Shown: piece by piece, positions 62,651 through 64,000 of the stretch
How the letters are laid out: each line of letters opens with the position of its first letter
Position numbering within the stretch: position 1 is the first letter of the stretch
Assembly: GCA_018394295.1 (NCBI GenBank)
Contig: CP074573.1
Coordinates: 806,001 to 870,000 of the forward strand
Source of the DNA: Mycoplasmatota bacterium
Lineage (GTDB): Bacteria > Bacillota_I > Bacilli_A > Haloplasmatales > Haloplasmataceae
Reading direction: 5' to 3'
DNA: 64,000 nucleotides
Position numbers and translations under genes: made by a program
The notes under the pieces: model-generated
What the model saw: the letters and a program-made list of their open reading frames with translations, nothing else
What the model was told of the DNA's origin: nothing
The model's database searches: none

Positions 62651-63583
62651 ATGAAAAATATTTGTGAGTTACTAAACATTAAGTATCCAATCATTCAAGG
62701 AGGAATGGCTAATATTGCAACTCATGTTTTAGCATCAGCAGTATCAAATGCTGGGGGATTAGGATTGATTGGGGCTGGTGGAAATGATGCAGAAACAGTA
62801 CGCCAAGAAATCATTAAATGTAAACAACTAACTGATAAACCATTTGGTGTAAATATTATGTTAATGTCACCTCATGCGAAAGACATTGCCCAAATGGTAA
62901 TTGAAGAAGGGGTTCAAGTTGTTACAACTGGTGCAGGAAACCCTGGACCTTATATGGAAAATTGGAAACAGGCTGGAATCGTTGTTATTCCTGTTGTACC
63001 AAGTGTAGCGTTAGCGAAGCGAATGGAAAGAGCAGGAGCTGATGCGGTAATTGCTGAGGGTACAGAATCAGGAGGACATGTAGGAGAATTAACAACGATG
63101 GCTCTTGTACCTCAAGTAGTAGATGCTATTTCTATACCAGTTATTGCAGCTGGAGGAATTGCTGATCAAAGACAAGTTCTAGCAGCATTTGCATTAGGTG
63201 CTAAAGGTATACAAGTAGGAACAATCCTTCTAGCAAGTAATGAATGTCCTATTCATGACAATTATAAAATGAAAGTAATAGATGCAAATGATACGAGTAC
63301 AGTTGTAACAGGTCGCAAGGCAGGGGCTCCTGTACGTGTTTTAAAAAATAGAATGGCAAGAGAATATTTGCGCATGACCGATAAAGGGGCTACCTTAGAA
63401 GATTTAGAAAAATTGACATTAGGGTCATTAAGACGAGCTGTTTTTGATGGTGATGTTGATAAAGGATCATTCATGGCAGGACAAGTGGCAGGGATGATTA
63501 AAGAAGTGAAATCAATTAAACAAATTATTGAAGATTTATTTTTAGAGGTAGATAATTATAAAAATAAATTAGAAATCTTATAG
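62651..63583 (+). CDS. fabK: Enoyl-ACP reductase II (FMN-dependent FabK)
   Basis: This 310-residue flavin TIM-barrel reductase completes each elongation cycle. Motifs: YPIIQGGMANIATH, GGLGLIGAGG, PFGVNIMLMSP, VTTGAGNPGPY, EGTESGGHVGE and IPVIAAGGIAD. FabK replaces FabI in many Bacillota and is insensitive to triclosan. AGGAGGAGTTT precedes the ATG. Confidence 0.95.
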   Translation: MKNICELLNIKYPIIQGGMANIATHVLASAVSNAGGLGLIGAGGNDAETVRQEIIKCKQLTDKPFGVNIMLMSPHAKDIAQMVIEEGVQVVTTGAGNPGPYMENWKQAGIVVIPVVPSVALAKRMERAGADAVIAEGTESGGHVGELTTMALVPQVVDAISIPVIAAGGIADQRQVLAAFALGAKGIQVGTILLASNECPIHDNYKMKVIDANDTSTVVTGRKAGAPVRVLKNRMAREYLRMTDKGATLEDLEKLTLGSLRRAVFDGDVDKGSFMAGQVAGMIKEVKSIKQIIEDLFLEVDNYKNKLEIL

Positions 63584-63591
63584 GTGAAGAT

Positions 63592-64000
63592 ATGAAAACG
63601 TTAGCGATTTTGTTTTCTGGTCAAGGATCTCAATATATTGGTATGGGACAAGACTTTTATGAAAAATACGATGAAGTAAAAGATTTATATAAAAAAGCTA
63701 ATCAAGTTTTAGGTTATGATTTAACCAAAATTTGTTTTGAAGAAAATAAGTTAATAAACCAAACACAATATACTCAACCAAGTGTATTAGTAACATCACT
63801 TGGAATTTATACTGCCATATTAAAAGAGATGAAGATAAATCCCAAGGTTTTAGCAGGATTTAGTTTAGGAGAATATAGTGCCTTATATGCATCAGGAATT
63901 TTTGATTTTGAGAAGATTGTGTATCTCGTAAAACAAAGAGCGAATTACATGGAAAAATGTGCAACCGCATATCCAGGTAAAATGGCAGCGATTATTGGTA
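63592..64000 (+). CDS. fabD: Malonyl-CoA:ACP transacylase FabD, 5' part (runs off the window)
   Basis: The first 136 codons are present. LFSGQGSQYIGMGQDFYEKY and the nucleophile region AGFSLGEYSALYASG are typical of FabD; the residue before the catalytic serine is Phe where His (GHSLGE) is usual. The conserved arginine lies in VKQRANYMEKC. AGGTGAAGAT precedes the ATG, nine bases after fabK. The gene is cut by the window end, not truncated biologically. Confidence 0.94.
   Translation, partial: MKTLAILFSGQGSQYIGMGQDFYEKYDEVKDLYKKANQVLGYDLTKICFEENKLINQTQYTQPSVLVTSLGIYTAILKEMKINPKVLAGFSLGEYSALYASGIFDFEKIVYLVKQRANYMEKCATAYPGKMAAIIG

Overview
The window is about 30% GC, densely coding DNA from a low-GC Gram-positive bacterium (Bacillota). 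TGA acts as a stop (for example at the ends of iadA and of the methyltransferase at 24116), so this is not the Mollicutes code. Cell-wall genes (alr, murE), a type II fatty acid operon with FabK and FabT, a CIRCE-controlled groESL, and two sporulation-associated small genes (spoVM, missed by ordinary ORF length cut-offs, and a cse60-like gene) suggest a walled, spore-forming or formerly spore-forming lineage. Turicibacter/Haloplasma-like organisms near the Mollicutes branch would fit, but the sequence does not fix the genus.

Layout. 1-1.7 kb: ArsR repressor, ArsP/YraQ-type permease and small thioredoxin, with an inverted repeat upstream. 1.8-5.1 kb: a bactofilin-like gene split by an in-frame stop, then an AmmeMemoRadiSam pair (Memo-AMMECR1 fusion plus radical SAM enzyme) behind a 5' leader with three hairpins. 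5.2-10.9 kb: an orphan acidic coiled-coil protein, iadA, a 5'-nucleotidase, a GNAT acetyltransferase and an ABC-F ATPase. 11-13.9 kb: rex and groES-groEL. 13.9-20.8 kb: Lit-like lipoprotein transacylase, an orphan membrane-protein pair (CvpA-like plus a lysine-rich partner), a B3/4-domain protein, glnS and an MscS channel. 20.9-32 kb: pcrA, TPP-riboswitch thiT, methyltransferase-rsmI, alr, mnmM/mnmL-like tRNA modification genes, a DUF1189 protein and T-box leuS. 32-35.5 kb: rqcH and murE on the minus strand.

35.6-56.3 kb follows the B. subtilis ylo cluster backbone: gmk-rpoZ-priA-fmt-...-rsmB-...-rlmN-rsgA-rpe-thiN-spoVM-rpmB-yloU-fakA. Compared with B. subtilis (from memory), coaBC, def, prpC and prkC are missing. 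Two blocks of accessory genes are inserted: cyclophilin/lipoprotein-like/YitT/Cse60/NIF3 between fmt and rsmB, and a PH-domain gene, a group IIC intron and a three-copy membrane-protein family between rsmB and rlmN.

54-64 kb is a lipid block: fakA, then fakB(degV)-acpP, then accB-accC-accD-accA-fabT-fabH-fabK-fabD (the last cut by the window end). FabT-like palindromes lie at the start of both the fakB-acpP and the accB transcription units. This suggests that one regulator balances uptake of exogenous fatty acids (FakA/FakB) against de novo synthesis. No rRNA, tRNA, CRISPR array or prophage was seen.
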